Source: Dillenia suffruticosa (lineage: Eukaryota; Streptophyta; Magnoliopsida; Dilleniales; Dilleniaceae). Taken from it: a stretch of DNA of 64,000 bases. Both the position numbers and the translations under genes were made by a program. The stretch is taken from NCBI GenBank assembly GCA_033439265.1, contig JAVTVX010000013.1:5048501-5112500 (forward strand), read 5' to 3'. The stretch's first letter is position 1; the number at the start of each line of letters is the position of its first letter. Under the pieces are notes generated by a model. The model did not search any database, was not told the origin of the DNA, and was given only the letters and a program-made list of their open reading frames with translations. Shown here in pieces: positions 1-12,445 of the stretch.

Positions 1-2059
1 CAAATGTTTCCAAGCTAGCAGCAACTAGGCTAGACAATGATATTCCAAGCAGATGAATATGAATAAGTTGTTGTCATGTAGCATATGTTCTAATTATGCA
101 GTGTCACTTGCATGTGGGGAAGCTCTTCCTCCATGGCATCAATCACACGAAAGTGGGGGGAAAGCTGCTTGCTAAACATGTACGAGTCCCACAAATTAAA
201 ATGCCTTTGCCACCAACATGCTCTTTTGGTTTTTTTTTTTTATTATACTGATCGGTTTCTGAAATCATATTCCGACTACTCTGATTCAGAACTTGTAGTG
301 AGTTATTTAAAAAAACTACCCTCCTAATATAATTTTTTTTATATCTAAACCGTGAATCAAACTTAAAAATTTAATTAAAAAATTTAACATTATATTCTAT
401 TCTGGTAGATCAATTATCCGCGGGTGCCATAGACATGTTTTGGTCGTCTAAAGTTATTGATTTCAAGGGCTTCACAGACAATGCCAAAAAGGGGCATTTT
501 GTGGACATTGTGAGAAAGAAGGCAAGCCACGAAATATAGCCATTTAACCTTTTTTTTTTTTTTTTTAGAAAGCGAATTTAAACCTAACTAAATTGTGAAA
601 TAGAAAAAGAATTTATATAATGTAAAATGCATTTACTAGTTGTATCAATAAGTTTCGTTTAAAATTATGAGATTCGTAAATCTTTTTTATATTGTAATTA
701 ATTAAATATATCAGATTATCCACAAATTATATATAAAATAGATAAAAAAAAATGATAGTATTACATAGTTGCTCAATTTCTATATGATAAAATTGGTATT
801 AGTACTGATTTAAAATTTTGCTATTACTATGTAATTCAATTTTATACTAACTTTTGTTCTTATTTGCAATTATTCCCCCTCTTTTATGTCTATAAGGAAA
901 ATCTCAAAATACTTCTATTGAAAGTCACACCAAATCTACAAATTAATAACACAGCCCTTTGATTTGAGTATACGACTCATGTTAGGTAATGCAGAGACAT
1001 TAAGACAATTATCAAGAAATAGTGAGTTTACATGTGTTACTCTACGATTTTGGTGTCTCAAATAATATAATTCACGGATAAAGCAAATCTTATCTTTTTC
1101 AAACTTTGATAATATCGATTTATTCCGTAATAAATAAATTATTATTATTTTTTACTTTCATCGATCGGTATTTAGATTACGCTGATTAATCCGATTCGAG
1201 TATTATAATAATTATTGTGGGGTTGATTCTTTCAGATCTTATTTTTTTTTATTCTCATGATTTGAAATCGAGACTATTAATCGAGTGACTGTGGCGGTCA
1301 ATGACATAAGAAGCAAATTTAATACTAATTTATCAAAGTCCTAATATCAAAACATAAGGCGCCCACCAAACCAACACATCCAAGGCTCTCAATCTAACCC
1401 AGGGTATTAACAAAAAATCAATTCAAGGAATCTAGCCCTGGCAGCATCATTGCCTCCTTGGTGGACATGCAAAAGTTGACGTCAAGCGTGAAAGTTGTAC
1501 AAATCCCCCTCCATGATTGAACATGGTACAATGATCACCCCCGTTCCCTTCCTCCGAATAATTCCTTTTGTCTTCTATGCATATGATGTCTTCCAACTCA
1601 ATCAAACAATCAAAGATCACAAACTTTTGTTTGTTTTTTTAATCTTAATATAGACATGACATATATTTTATAATTTTACTATAATAAGTACGAAGTTAAT
1701 TAAGAGAAATCTTTTTTAAAATATACATTGCATTGGCTTTAAATTATGAAGAGATTTAGAAATAATGAACTCACCTAAGCTAAGTAAATATACATTGCAT
1801 TGGCTTTAAATCATGAAGAGATTTAGAAATAATGAACTCACCTAAGCTAAGTAATTATAATTCAAATCGTATATGAACGGATGGGAAGCCCACATGACCA
1901 AAGAAGGCCGGCACGTTAATTGGCTTTTTGCACATTTTACACTAAAAATAAATAGAATATTATTCTTTTAAAAGGATATTTTGTTGGAAAATAATTCTCA
2001 AAAAAGAAACTTATTATACAAGTAAATATAAAATATTAATACCTTATTGTAAAATTTAG

Positions 2060-2098
<39 letters not shown>

Positions 2099-2220
2099 TT
2101 TTAGAAAATTTCTAGACTTTCTATTAGAAAAGAAAATCATTCATTAACGGGAACATTGAAAAACAAGTATATAAAAAAGTTTCTTTTTTTATTTTTATTT
2201 TTTAAAATAGATTTGGGCTC

Positions 2221-2266
<46 letters not shown>

Positions 2267-2596
2267 CGTAATGCAGTAAGAATTTTAGAAAATTTGAGTA
2301 ACGTTCAATGAACTAAAATTTGACGTGTATTAATTAATTTATAAAATTATAATCAAATTAATTTATAATATAATTTGATAAAAATATATCTATAAAAGGT
2401 ATTACGTGAGAGTTTTGATTTATTTAACATTTTTAATATATTATTTATTTATTTATTTTTATTTGGTCAACAAAAAGCTCAAAAGGTGAAGTTCAATTCA
2501 GAGATGGCAATAGCAAACATGAATTAGTAAAAGGCATCCGTGCCATTCCTTATAAATTAATCCCATTAGCTGCCGTTCTCCCCTCATTTCAGGGAA
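1..2596. other. AT-rich intergenic region, no gene recognised
   Basis: No open frame here resembles a known protein; the 71-codon frame at 112-327 has no recognisable motif. The stretch holds a 67-bp direct tandem repeat (1721-1854), an (AT)n run at about 2064-2096 and an uninterrupted run of 40 T at 2223-2262. Around 1150-1290 lies a piece with GATTAATCCGATTCGAG that has loose relatives near 32.45, 33.27, 48.04 and 49.78 kb, so it probably belongs to a dispersed repeat family. The last few hundred bases must contain the promoter of the downstream cytidine deaminase gene, but I could not assign its elements. Confidence 0.6.
1721..1854. repeat. 67-bp direct tandem duplication
   Basis: Two adjacent copies, 1721-1787 and 1788-1854, each begin ATATACATTGCATTGG and end CTAAGCTAAGTAA. 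They differ at about one base, so the duplication is recent. It does not overlap a gene. Confidence 0.9.
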
Positions 2597-2614
2597 CTCT
2601 CTCTCTCTCTCTCT
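2597..2614 (+). repeat. (CT)n in the leader of the cytidine deaminase gene
   Basis: A run of nine CT units lies about 110 bp upstream of the start codon at 2724, in the expected 5' untranslated leader. Similar pyrimidine or GA tracts lie in the leaders of most other genes in the window. Confidence 0.7.
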
Positions 2615-2723
2615 GCGTCCGTCCATAATTTCATTCTCCTTAACCCAAATCAAGAGAAGAAGCAAAGTTCCACACGTAGAAAACCCAAAGGGCTTAATCA
2701 AAAGCAAGACTAAACCCCCCAAA

Positions 2724-3737
2724 ATGGAGAACCAAATGTTCATAATTGGAGCATCAGAAGCAGAATCAATGGCAAAGAAAGCAGGCCTAACAACAGTGCT
2801 CCAACTTCTGCCGAAACTGGTGAGATCCGCACAGAAACTTGCGCGGCCACCAATCTCAAAATACCATGTTGGAGCCGTTGGATTAGGATCAAGCGGTCGG
2901 ATTTTCTTCGGTGTAAATCTAGAGTTCCCTAATCTTCCTCTGCATCACTCTGTTCATGCAGAGCAATTTCTGCTCACCAATCTTTCTTTTCATGGTGAAT
3001 CCTCTCTCTCTCACTTGGCTGTTTCTGCTGCTCCATGTGGTCATTGTCGTCAGTTTTTGCAGGAAATTAGAAATGCATCGAACACCCAAATCTTAATTCT
3101 TCCTGAAGATGATAAAAATGGTGATTTTGATGAAAGCTCATTTGTTAAATTGATCGATTTGCTTGTTCGACCCTTTGGGCCTAATGATTTGTTGCTAAAG
3201 GAAGTGCCGTTATTGCTTGAAAAGCATAATAATATGTTAGCACTAGTAAAGCAGCATGTTAATGGTGAAGAAAAGAAATTGAGAAATGGGTTTTCAAATT
3301 TGGCTTTGGAGGAGATTGATGGTGAAAAAAGGAAATTGGGAAATGGATTTTTAAATTCTACTGATTTGGAATCAAATTTGGTGGGGGTGGCTTTGGAGGC
3401 TGCAAATAATGCACACGCCCATTATAGCAAATGCCCTTCTGGTGTTTCATTAATGGACACTGAAGGAAAGATTTATAAGGGTTCATATGCTGAGTCTGCA
3501 GCTTATAATCCTAGTTTAGGACCTCTTCAAGCTGCTATAATAGGCTATATTGCAAGTGGTGGTAAAGGTTATGATAAAATTGTTAAAGCTATTTTGGTGG
3601 AGAAAGAAGATGCCGTTGTTAAACAAGAAGACACTGCAAGGCTTTTGCTCAAGATGATTTCACCAAATTGCGAGTTTAAAGTTGCTCATTGTTGTTCATC
3701 CGATGTTAAGGCCAACGGTGTTGCCAATGGTGTTTAA
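2724..3737 (+). CDS. CDA1: Cytidine deaminase (CDA1-like), single exon
   Basis: Hydrolytically deaminates cytidine or deoxycytidine to uridine or deoxyuridine in pyrimidine salvage. The 337-residue frame is uninterrupted. The zinc site is complete: HAE at residues 78-80 (His ligand and catalytic Glu) and PCGHC at 104-108 (two Cys ligands). A second CDA-like half (about residues 215-320) lacks these residues, as is usual for the two-domain plant and E. coli type. Between the halves is a linker in which a 19-residue unit (starting NGEEKKLRNGF and DGEKRKLGNGF, residues 180 and 199) occurs twice. The start is the first ATG after a CT-rich leader and gives the family's usual N-terminus. There is no obvious targeting peptide, so a cytosolic location is inferred. 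The gene appears intact. Confidence 0.95.
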   Translation: MENQMFIIGASEAESMAKKAGLTTVLQLLPKLVRSAQKLARPPISKYHVGAVGLGSSGRIFFGVNLEFPNLPLHHSVHAEQFLLTNLSFHGESSLSHLAVSAAPCGHCRQFLQEIRNASNTQILILPEDDKNGDFDESSFVKLIDLLVRPFGPNDLLLKEVPLLLEKHNNMLALVKQHVNGEEKKLRNGFSNLALEEIDGEKRKLGNGFLNSTDLESNLVGVALEAANNAHAHYSKCPSGVSLMDTEGKIYKGSYAESAAYNPSLGPLQAAIIGYIASGGKGYDKIVKAILVEKEDAVVKQEDTARLLLKMISPNCEFKVAHCCSSDVKANGVANGV

Positions 3738-6700
3738 CTGTAAAGGGAGATGATCGCTGTAAGTTTTTTTCTTTTGTTTTTTGTGCTTAATCATAACTTG
3801 AGTTGCTGAGCTGTAAACAGAAAATTGTTGGTATAAACGAGCAAATAATTGATATGCTTATTATCATACTTTATTTTTTGTTATTTTGGTATGTTTGTGT
3901 TGTTGTCATTGTGCATTGAATTGTTTTGTTTATTGGGAAAACCCTGTTCAAAGGTCTTGATTAAGTAAGACTGATGCAAAAATGGAGTCAATGATTCAGC
4001 TTTCAAACCAAATATATCATAGTGGGTACAGTTTATTAAGAAAGCATGGATGTTTGACTTTATGATGTCATTAGTTTGGTGACATAGCATTTTGTAATTT
4101 TGCTTTAAACAATTGCGAAGAGATTGATTGTCACTTGAATTACGACTAAGGTGTGAACTGTATTGCTTTTATTGAATTCCAATGAATATATCATTGAAGC
4201 TTCAAATTTTGATGGTCGAAGAGAATTCATGTGTAGAATTTGTTCTCCTGTACGGGGTCTTGGTGGGAGTGACTTTCTTTTCTCTTTTGTTAATGGTTGG
4301 GTACTCTTTCACTTGATAAGCAGCACAATGGACGCATATAGGATCTCATAGATAATACGCATGGAGTAAACATTTAGAAAGTTATGTGCAGATTTGGCCC
4401 CGAGTGATTTAGTGGGAAGTGACTTACTGTAGGAGAATTGTACAATAAGCAAAAATGGGTGCCTGCAGAGTTGGAATCCTATTACATGAATCACATAATT
4501 TCTGATTTTCCATAAAGGTTCCCTGTATGCCACTTCTGTCATTCTTTTTTGTTGATGACTCAACATCAGTCATGCTTTTATACACTTTCATGTTGGGCTT
4601 GGTTTTATGACATGGAAGGCAACAAATAGATACGTAAACAAATTAAGCAAGTGCAAGCCAATAACTTGCAGATCTATAACACGCAAGCTTGAACTTTTTG
4701 AATAGCCTTTGTCCTTTCAATTCCAAAAAAAATAATTGGATCTAGAACTAAAAGTTGCAGCTGCAGGAGCTCTTCATGGATAATGGATGCAAGTATTGGG
4801 AGGATGGTAGGGCCAGGTCAAACCAATGTGGTGGGGCACGAGCAAAACATGATTAGAGAAATATGAGATCATCGATTGCTAATTAGTGTCTTCCTGTCCG
4901 AGTGGACACTCCATTATTTAGATCAGATTACAGGTGGCTAATCCACTGGGTTATTTTATTGAACAAGATGTTACTCCATAATTCGTGGTTAAGGCTTTCC
5001 TTGGAAAGTGCGTGGAGATGTGGAACTGTAGAAACATTACTTTTGGGGCACAGAATGAATGATGGACAGCCACTTATATATGGAGTCTGGCAACAGCTAT
5101 AGTATGCCAGAATTCTTAGAACAGCGTAATAGACAAATTGAAGCCTTGTTCTCTTCCCGTTGCTCTCTCATATCTAAAATTCAGACCCTACTTTCTTTGA
5201 TGATGTTGGTCTTCTTTCGATCCAACTTTTATGAAAATTAATCTTTCTATTTATCACTCAAGTTGAAATATTTTTTTCTCTTCTTCTTCTGTTTCGGTAA
5301 GTCTTTCTGTCTTTCTCGCCTGATTTTATATAAAACACTACAAAGCCATCAAATCCTTTTCAAAAGTTCGCATTAGTTTGATTAGCAATCTTGTCTATTA
5401 TGAATAATTAGGATTTCTATTTTCTAAAGCCTTCTTCTCTTCATGTCATTCTTCTAAAATTCTAACCCAACTTCCTTGGGTGGTGTTGGAAGAATAAAGC
5501 TTAAAATTCTCTCCAATCCAACTTTGTTCAAGATTAAAATTTACCATCTATTACTCAAATTGAAACATTTTGGGCGCCGTTCAAAAATAAACTACTATAG
5601 TTTTTCAAGAAAATCAAAAAAAAAAAAAAAAAAAATCCTGAAATGTCCTTGAAAAGGAAAATGTGTTCAAATTTGATATTTTTTCTAATTGAAAAATGAA
5701 ACACACTCAATTTCCATTTTCCAAATTAATAAGTAGACTTGGAGAAGCTCAAATCCAATTTCTCTAAAATTTTTCACAATTTCTTCACACTTGGGAAAAT
5801 ACTCTTTTCCCTATTCTCCGATCATTTTTCCCAATTCTCCAATCATTTGGATAAAATATACCCTCTGCACTTTCATTTAACAGTAATTATACTTGATTTA
5901 TACACTAAAATGCCCTTACTACTTTGATTCAATAACAATTATATCCAAATCTGAAAAATGTTGAGAAGCTTTAATAAATGAACATATTTTTTAATTTCTC
6001 ATTAGCGAATGAAAACCAGAAAGGGAACAGAGAATTGTTTATCAATCACTGAATACCCCCTTTCTCTTCCTTCCTAGTCTCTCTCCCTCTAAATAAACAT
6101 CGTTCTTCATTTAATTTTTTTTCTTTTGTTTATATACGTTTTTTTTTTTTTTAATTTGATGATTAACAAGTAGTTAACCTGGCCAGTTAGGTCCGCCAAT
6201 TCACGGATGGCTACATGCCGGTTCACAGTCCGGTTCCAAAAACTCATGAACCGGGTCGGGAACAGCCTCTGGTTAGGACCAGGAAAAGCCACTTCACAGT
6301 CCGGTTCTTTCTGGAGGTTCCCAGGCCGTTGGCCCATCGGCATGTCTAACCACACCCAAACTATTCCAACACAGTGGATGTGGCAACCAAGTTCTTCCTG
6401 CACGCTTGCCCCTTTGAACCTCAAAGCTTCAGATATCACTACAGCCACATCTCTCAGTGAAACCATTTAAAAATCAGTGACGTGCAAGCATTGTCTACAG
6501 TTGGTGCGGTGAAGTTCAATGAGCTTGAGGCGGAATTATGAAGGACAGTAATGAGTTTAAGCAACGATGAAGATTTCAGAAGAGGCAGCACGATGGTAGC
6601 CGACAAGTGCACAAGCAAACGAAGCAGAAAATGGCTGCCCTTCACAGCCTCTCTAGAGACCAAACTCAGTCATTTGCCTTTACGTGCCCGCCATGGCACA

Positions 6701-6985
6701 ATTTAGCCTTGTTAGTAATAAAAGGATCAAGGCATTTTGTTCTCAAAAGTGTTCGTGCAAATACAATAAATCACAAAAAATATATATTTTTTTGTTTTCT
6801 ATTATTTTTTCCGTATTAGATTTCCATGACCAAAAGTTTTTTGACATCAAAGAACAGGGGATGTAGAATTACATAAGCAGTTGCAAATTGCAGCAAATTT
6901 CAAGAATCTTCAGAAGTTGCAGATACACTATGACAGGATGCAAAGGCTGATGTCTCATCACCAGTAAAAAATCCTCAAGATAATG
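3738..6985. other. Intergenic region with no assigned gene
   Basis: Holds the 3' flank of the cytidine deaminase gene and of REP. Short frames at 3881-5927 show no recognisable domain. The segment 5570-6020 is AT-rich with an A-run at about 5616-5635 and looks like decayed transposon or intergenic DNA. The segment 6180-6670 is less AT-rich and carries overlapping frames on both strands (6207-6470 plus, 6107-6663 minus), which could be a decayed gene fragment or a non-coding transcript. I recognise no protein in it. Confidence 0.5.
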
Positions 6986-9900
6986 CTATGAGTTCATATC
7001 GTCATCATAATTCTCATTCTCATTATTCTCGTTTGAAGTTGACTCGGGGAAAAACTCTTCCTCAGGACACAATTTGTGAAACAACTGCCAAATATAATAC
7101 TTCATCAGACGTTGTCATCATTACTGAAAGAAAAAAAATAAAAACTAGGGCATAACATAACATTTTTACATGCTGAGTCATTATGCACATTATACTGTCA
7201 CAAAGAAAAAACTAATCAATTATCAAGAACCTAGCATCGAGAAGAGAATTCTGAGACATGAGAAACAAGCGATCAAACATCTCATCTTCTGGTGTGTTAT
7301 ATTTCAAGGTCACTGCTGATAAATGGCACAAGTATGGGGACACCAGCAAGTTAGAAAGAAATTCAAGCTCCATTAGTAGTAGGTTTTATGCCAAAGCACC
7401 TCTTGCATATCATATGGCACCTACCTCTGGTTGTCATTTTCAATAGATGGCCGCACAATAGATGACAAGCATCAAATAGGACCACAATACAATCATCACG
7501 TCAACTAAAGGATTTTCACATGGACATCTAAAAACAGATTTGGGGCTTTGTGTTCAAAATAAAAGGAGTTTAATCAATCAAGTCCATAGGCTCCTCACAG
7601 AATAAATTAAAGAAGAACAAGTGAGACCAAAAGTTACACCAGTAAATGGGAGAGATGTAACAATCACTAGAAAAGAGAAATGCAAACAACTGACATTAAG
7701 AACATGAAAACACAATACAGTAACCGAGAGTGATACTGAGAATTCCCAAAGAGCAATGAACATAGACTTCACAGAGAGCGAGGCAGGAATAATTTACCTC
7801 TACAGTCGCATCTAGGATATCCTTGTAGCACAAAGTCTCATCTGGCAGGGGACTTGAGAATACAGATGTAGTTGAGACCTGCAACCAATAAGTTCAGGTA
7901 AGACGGTTTCAGGGACCGTAACAAAAGGTCATAGCAACTAAATTCAGTAGTAGAGCCAGTAACATTTGGAAGCTACAAAAATTGTTTCACCATTTTGCTC
8001 TTCTTGAACTACCCAAGACAAGAAGACCAGTAATATAATAAACATGCATCTATTTAGCTTGAGTGACCCAAAATCATTTATGGCCCAGATACAGGATAAC
8101 ATCTCTCCAAGGTTTCTGAGGGCCACAAGAGCTAGAAAATTCCGGAACCAGCTAAGTATATTTAAAAAGAACATCCAAAAAGAGAAATTATGATTATTTA
8201 ATGTGGCCTTGCAATAGCCCAACATCATAAGAATGGTTTATAGTTCATGAAGACAGGGAAGGAAATCGTAACAAACCTTCGACACTGATGCATGCTTTGC
8301 ACATGGATGTCATAACTTGTGGCACAGTTGGAGTGGAGAGGAAAGGTAATCAGGAGAAACCAAAAAAATCAAAAACAAAAACAAAAAAACAAAACAAAAC
8401 AACATAATGCTCATACAATTGTATGTATGCAACACAACCTCATCCAATCTCAAGCAAAATAAATGTGAATCCACAAAATAGTGAAGTAGAACTCAAGTTA
8501 AAAACAGCACTTTAGCATAGATAAAAATCAAGTGGAGAAGCAAACCGTTGTCAACTCTTGAATGTACGTTGCACTCCAAAGTACTGTTGATCTCATTTCT
8601 GTACTTTCACTTTCCCCAAAGGAGTTCTTCTCAGGAAGCTCAGAATTAGGGGATGCACAAAGGGCATTCATGGCTGCATGTAGCATCTTCTTCCCTTGAT
8701 TAGCATCATCACATAGAGCTGAAATGTAGTAAACAAACCTGAAAGTGTAAAAGTGAACAGAGTGAAAATTAGGAAATATCACTCTTTAACAAGGGTAAAT
8801 GCCTAATATGTTTATCCACCAGAAAGCATTAACATTAATGCACACCAATTCTACTTCCCTCTAAGGAAATAATGTGATAAAAAATGTTTAATGCACTTAT
8901 CCGATGATAGCTGATGTCAGCCAATCAGCAAGTACTCTAATCACAAGACATACAAGCAACTCAGATTCAAGGCTAGCTAACAATAACCTAAAATTGATGT
9001 AGACTAATAACATTATTAAGGTGACAAGTAATTTCTATCACTCTCTGTCTCCAAAGTTGCAGCACAAGCTGACAATAACTTTTCAAAATGTCCACCCAAA
9101 GGCTGAAAAACAGATCAGTTATCAAAATATGAAGCAAATCACTGTTAGCACCATTATGCCCAGAAATGTGAAAAGATCAGTCACCTAGGAAAAAGACACG
9201 TTCACGTGATAGTTCCTAAATTTAACAATAAGAACATGGGCTATTAGCTAAGAGAATTTTTCTCATGCTCTTGTCCGCAGGTCAACTTTGCAAAATTCAA
9301 ATTCTTGAGCAACCCAGAGAACAGTTGGCGACTGTGACAAAGTTCCACCAAATCAAACCCTGATGTATTTTTTTTGTGCACAGAAAACATCCAAACAGAC
9401 AAACTACTTCCTAAAGAACTAGATAAACTCACATATCTGGAGGACAAACAGCAAAACTGCTTCCCAGTTGAAGAACTCGAACAGAAGTTACCTGCTCAGG
9501 ATACAAAGCTACACAAACAAAATAATCAGTATATTAACTATTTCGGAAAAGATGCAATACAGTGAACAAGGAGTTGATCTTACATCTGGGAGGATACACC
9601 AAAAGAAAGCTTGACACATCTGGCTTCACAGAAATTTTTGTTATACAAACAGCCCTTGCTACTTTACCTTTAACATCCCTCAAATTCCAGGCTTCCGAAC
9701 TTTTTGGCAAGGAATTTTGTGAAGATGAAACTAAGGGAAACTGAACACTGAAAGTAGGATCCAAGACTAACTGATGGCTAAATAAATCCTGGCCAGAAGC
9801 TAATCTAACACCTCTATAACCCCCATCATTCTGCAATATTTAGAAGAAGACAAATTTATATTGTTATTTATCAATTACAAGAAGAAAAATTCTGTTTATG

Positions 9901-12396
9901 TCCAGCTCATATCATTACAAAGAACCAACAAACCAAAATGTAGTACTCACCTTGTCAACAAGTATAGCAGGAACTGGCATCCTTAGGACCTATTTATAGA
10001 TATATCAAAAGATGGTCAATACTTTAGAATGGAAATATAAGCAAGCTCACATCTACATTGAACATGTCTACCAGAGAAACAAGCACCTAAATAATTATAG
10101 TCATGTTAGTGCAAGTGGTAGAATCAAAATGATCAACGTCTCAAGAACCGAATGTTTCACATTATCACACATTAAACTACCCAAGTCAAACTTGAACAAC
10201 AAAGTGCTGTATTAGAACCTTCACAAGATAGGAGGAGTAATATATATCAGAAAAGAAGTTATAAAAGGCCCATCTTACATGTATACACCCTTTAACAGCG
10301 GCACGACGACAGAAGGCTTGTGGCAATTCCCCCTGGCCATAAATAGGATAAATTATAGCACCAAGTGCATTTGGAAATCTGCAAGCATCAAGGATATACA
10401 CAAAAGACAATTAATTGCAAGTGAAACAAAATGGGCCACCAAAGTAATGATAGAAGCAAGGTTATAGTAGGACCTCATCCATGAAAAACTAAAGATAACT
10501 AAAAAACAACCAAATAATGAAGAAAAATAGACGTTGATGCAAAGGAAGAAAACCTGCCAACGGATGAGCTATAGAGAGCTAATCGATCTAGTCCATCTTC
10601 TGTCAAGAGCATTTTTTTACAATCCTCGAGCTCATCTTGATCATGGTCTACCATGGCAATCGCATACAGGATCATCCTGCAATATTATAAAATTCAAGTT
10701 AACACATCAAGAGATGTCATGTGAACAGAAAAGCTACATAAATAATGCTACTCTGAATGAAGATCCAACGAAATAGAACTTGATATAAGCGCATTCTCAT
10801 CTCACAATTAAAACAATAAGTTCACTACAACATCCAAAACTTTTCAATGGTTGTGCAGTGCACACATATTGTCATGTAATAGAAGTGCTGACCAAGAGGA
10901 ATATGCAAACTATTTTCAGACCAAACAACTTCTCTTAGTTGGTAGCTGATGTTCAACTCTTCAAACAAGATCCATGGTTAAAACCTTTCTAATTGTTTTG
11001 GGGAGGGTTTTGAGCCCACACAGAGTTTTCCTAGTGTGCTAACAAGGGTTGAATTTTAGTAATTGCTAATTGCTTGTGCGCAAAGAATCTTGCTACTGCC
11101 CACTCAAACATTTTAAAAATTTTCATTTAAATGGAATGTCAATATAAGTTACAATGTACAACCTTATCCTTATCCCCTTCACTTGGCCATTTCGTAAGCA
11201 ACAAGTTTTATTTGGCCAGGCCTAGATAGCACTGCAAGAAACCTAGAATTGTTCAAATACAGATACACACACACACACACACACAAATAGATACATACAC
11301 ATAAATCTTATCCTCCTACCTCAACTCTGCTTATTACATATATCCCACATTTGTTTGATTCTTTCTTAGCTACTAAAACTAAATTTAAAAATAATAATAA
11401 TAATAATAATGGGATCAACCACGAACGAATTCACCGCACAATGAAATTATTCTAACATGATTTTTTATCTTCATTCTGGAAACAGAAGGAAGAATAAAGG
11501 GTTAAATCATAGTGGAGGAAAATAACAAAAGGCGCGTGAGCTTTAAAAAAATTGCGCTAACCAAATTGCTTGCTTTACATAGCCTAATAAACATATTCTT
11601 CATAATCGAAACAAAATGAACATCAAACAATGGAAGAAAATTCACAGATTTGAGCAAAAAGAAATCTCACTAACAGAGAGCGAAGGTGTACGATTTTATC
11701 TTCTGTGGCAGCTTCATTTTGCTCAAGAACTCAGCAAAAGGACTTTTCAAATCCTCCTCTGAAATCTTCACCGTCGAATTCTTACTGCTCTCACTCGCAT
11801 TTTGACCAAAGTACTCTTGCACAAGCTTGAAGAATCTCATCAACTGATTCTTCTCCATCAGTCCAAGGCTCCGATCTCTAAATATCGCCGCACGAGAGTC
11901 CGGCACCGATGAAAACTGACCGTTGACATCGCCGACGAAGCTCGAATCAATGCTCTTGAATTCAATGTATTGATTCGCTCCCGATTTCAAAATCAGATCA
12001 ACGGCCGGATCTGCGCAGAGCAAAACCCTAGGACCAACAAGATCTAGATTAAACTTTCTAGACAGATCGGAGAGCTCTTCTGACGTGGGAGTGATTTCCA
12101 CATCGGAATATAGAGAACGAGTGTTGAGATCAACGGCGACGTAGTCAACGTCATCGACGGAGGAGTCGGAGGCGGTGACGGTGGTTGGGGAGGAGAGAGA
12201 GAAGAGATATGAAGAGAAGTCGAGAAGAGGGAGAGAGGAGAAATGAGAGCCGTAGAAAGGATTGGGATCGAGGTGGAGAACGGACTTTCCGGCGGCAGAG
12301 GCGGCAGCAGCGACGACGGATTCCGATAGGCCGGTTCCGATTAGGATGAGATCGAACGACGTCGGATCGATCGGAGGGTAATTGGCCGTTTCGTCC

Positions 12397-12398
<2 letters not shown>
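6986..12398 (-). CDS. REP: Rab escort protein (REP), nine exons
   Basis: Presents newly made Rab GTPases to Rab geranylgeranyl transferase and delivers prenylated Rabs to membranes; a GDI-superfamily protein of the cytosol. Exons, 5' to 3' on the minus strand: 12398-11692, 10676-10554, 10378-10279, 9989-9951, 9830-9584, 9508-9433, 8738-8546, 7878-7798, 7084-6986. The joins keep phase and give 554 residues, the normal plant REP length. Visible signatures are the N-terminal nucleotide-fold motif LILIGTGLSES (residues 17-27), then FPNALGAIIYPIYGQGELPQ and VLRMPVPAILVDK of the GDI core, YPEQVTSVRVLQLGS, and the acidic tail ending YDDDMNS. The start is the ATG right after a (GA)n tract; an in-frame ATG at 12515 would add 39 residues, largely Ser-Leu from the microsatellite, and is unlikely. 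The exon 7 to 8 join is the least certain. PRA1, another Rab-cycle gene, lies 1.5 kb upstream. Confidence 0.93.
11271..11286. repeat. (AC)n microsatellite in REP intron 1
   Basis: A short AC run lies within the first intron of the REP gene. An (AAT)n run follows at about 11395-11413. Confidence 0.7.

Positions 12399-12440
<42 letters not shown>
12399..12440 (-). repeat. (GA)n microsatellite abutting the REP start codon
   Basis: About 21 GA units (CT on the coding strand) end at the REP initiation codon. On the coding strand they encode a Ser-Leu run in frame with both REP and an upstream ATG at 12515, with no stop between. Length changes of one repeat unit would therefore switch the upstream ATG in or out of frame with REP. 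Confidence 0.85.

Positions 12441-12445
<5 letters not shown>

Noticed and set aside
9492-9508. A 17-nt micro-exon in REP ending at the GTAACT donor
   Set aside because: The frame continues through that GT into VTSVRVLQLGS, which is conserved REP sequence, so the exon runs to 9433.
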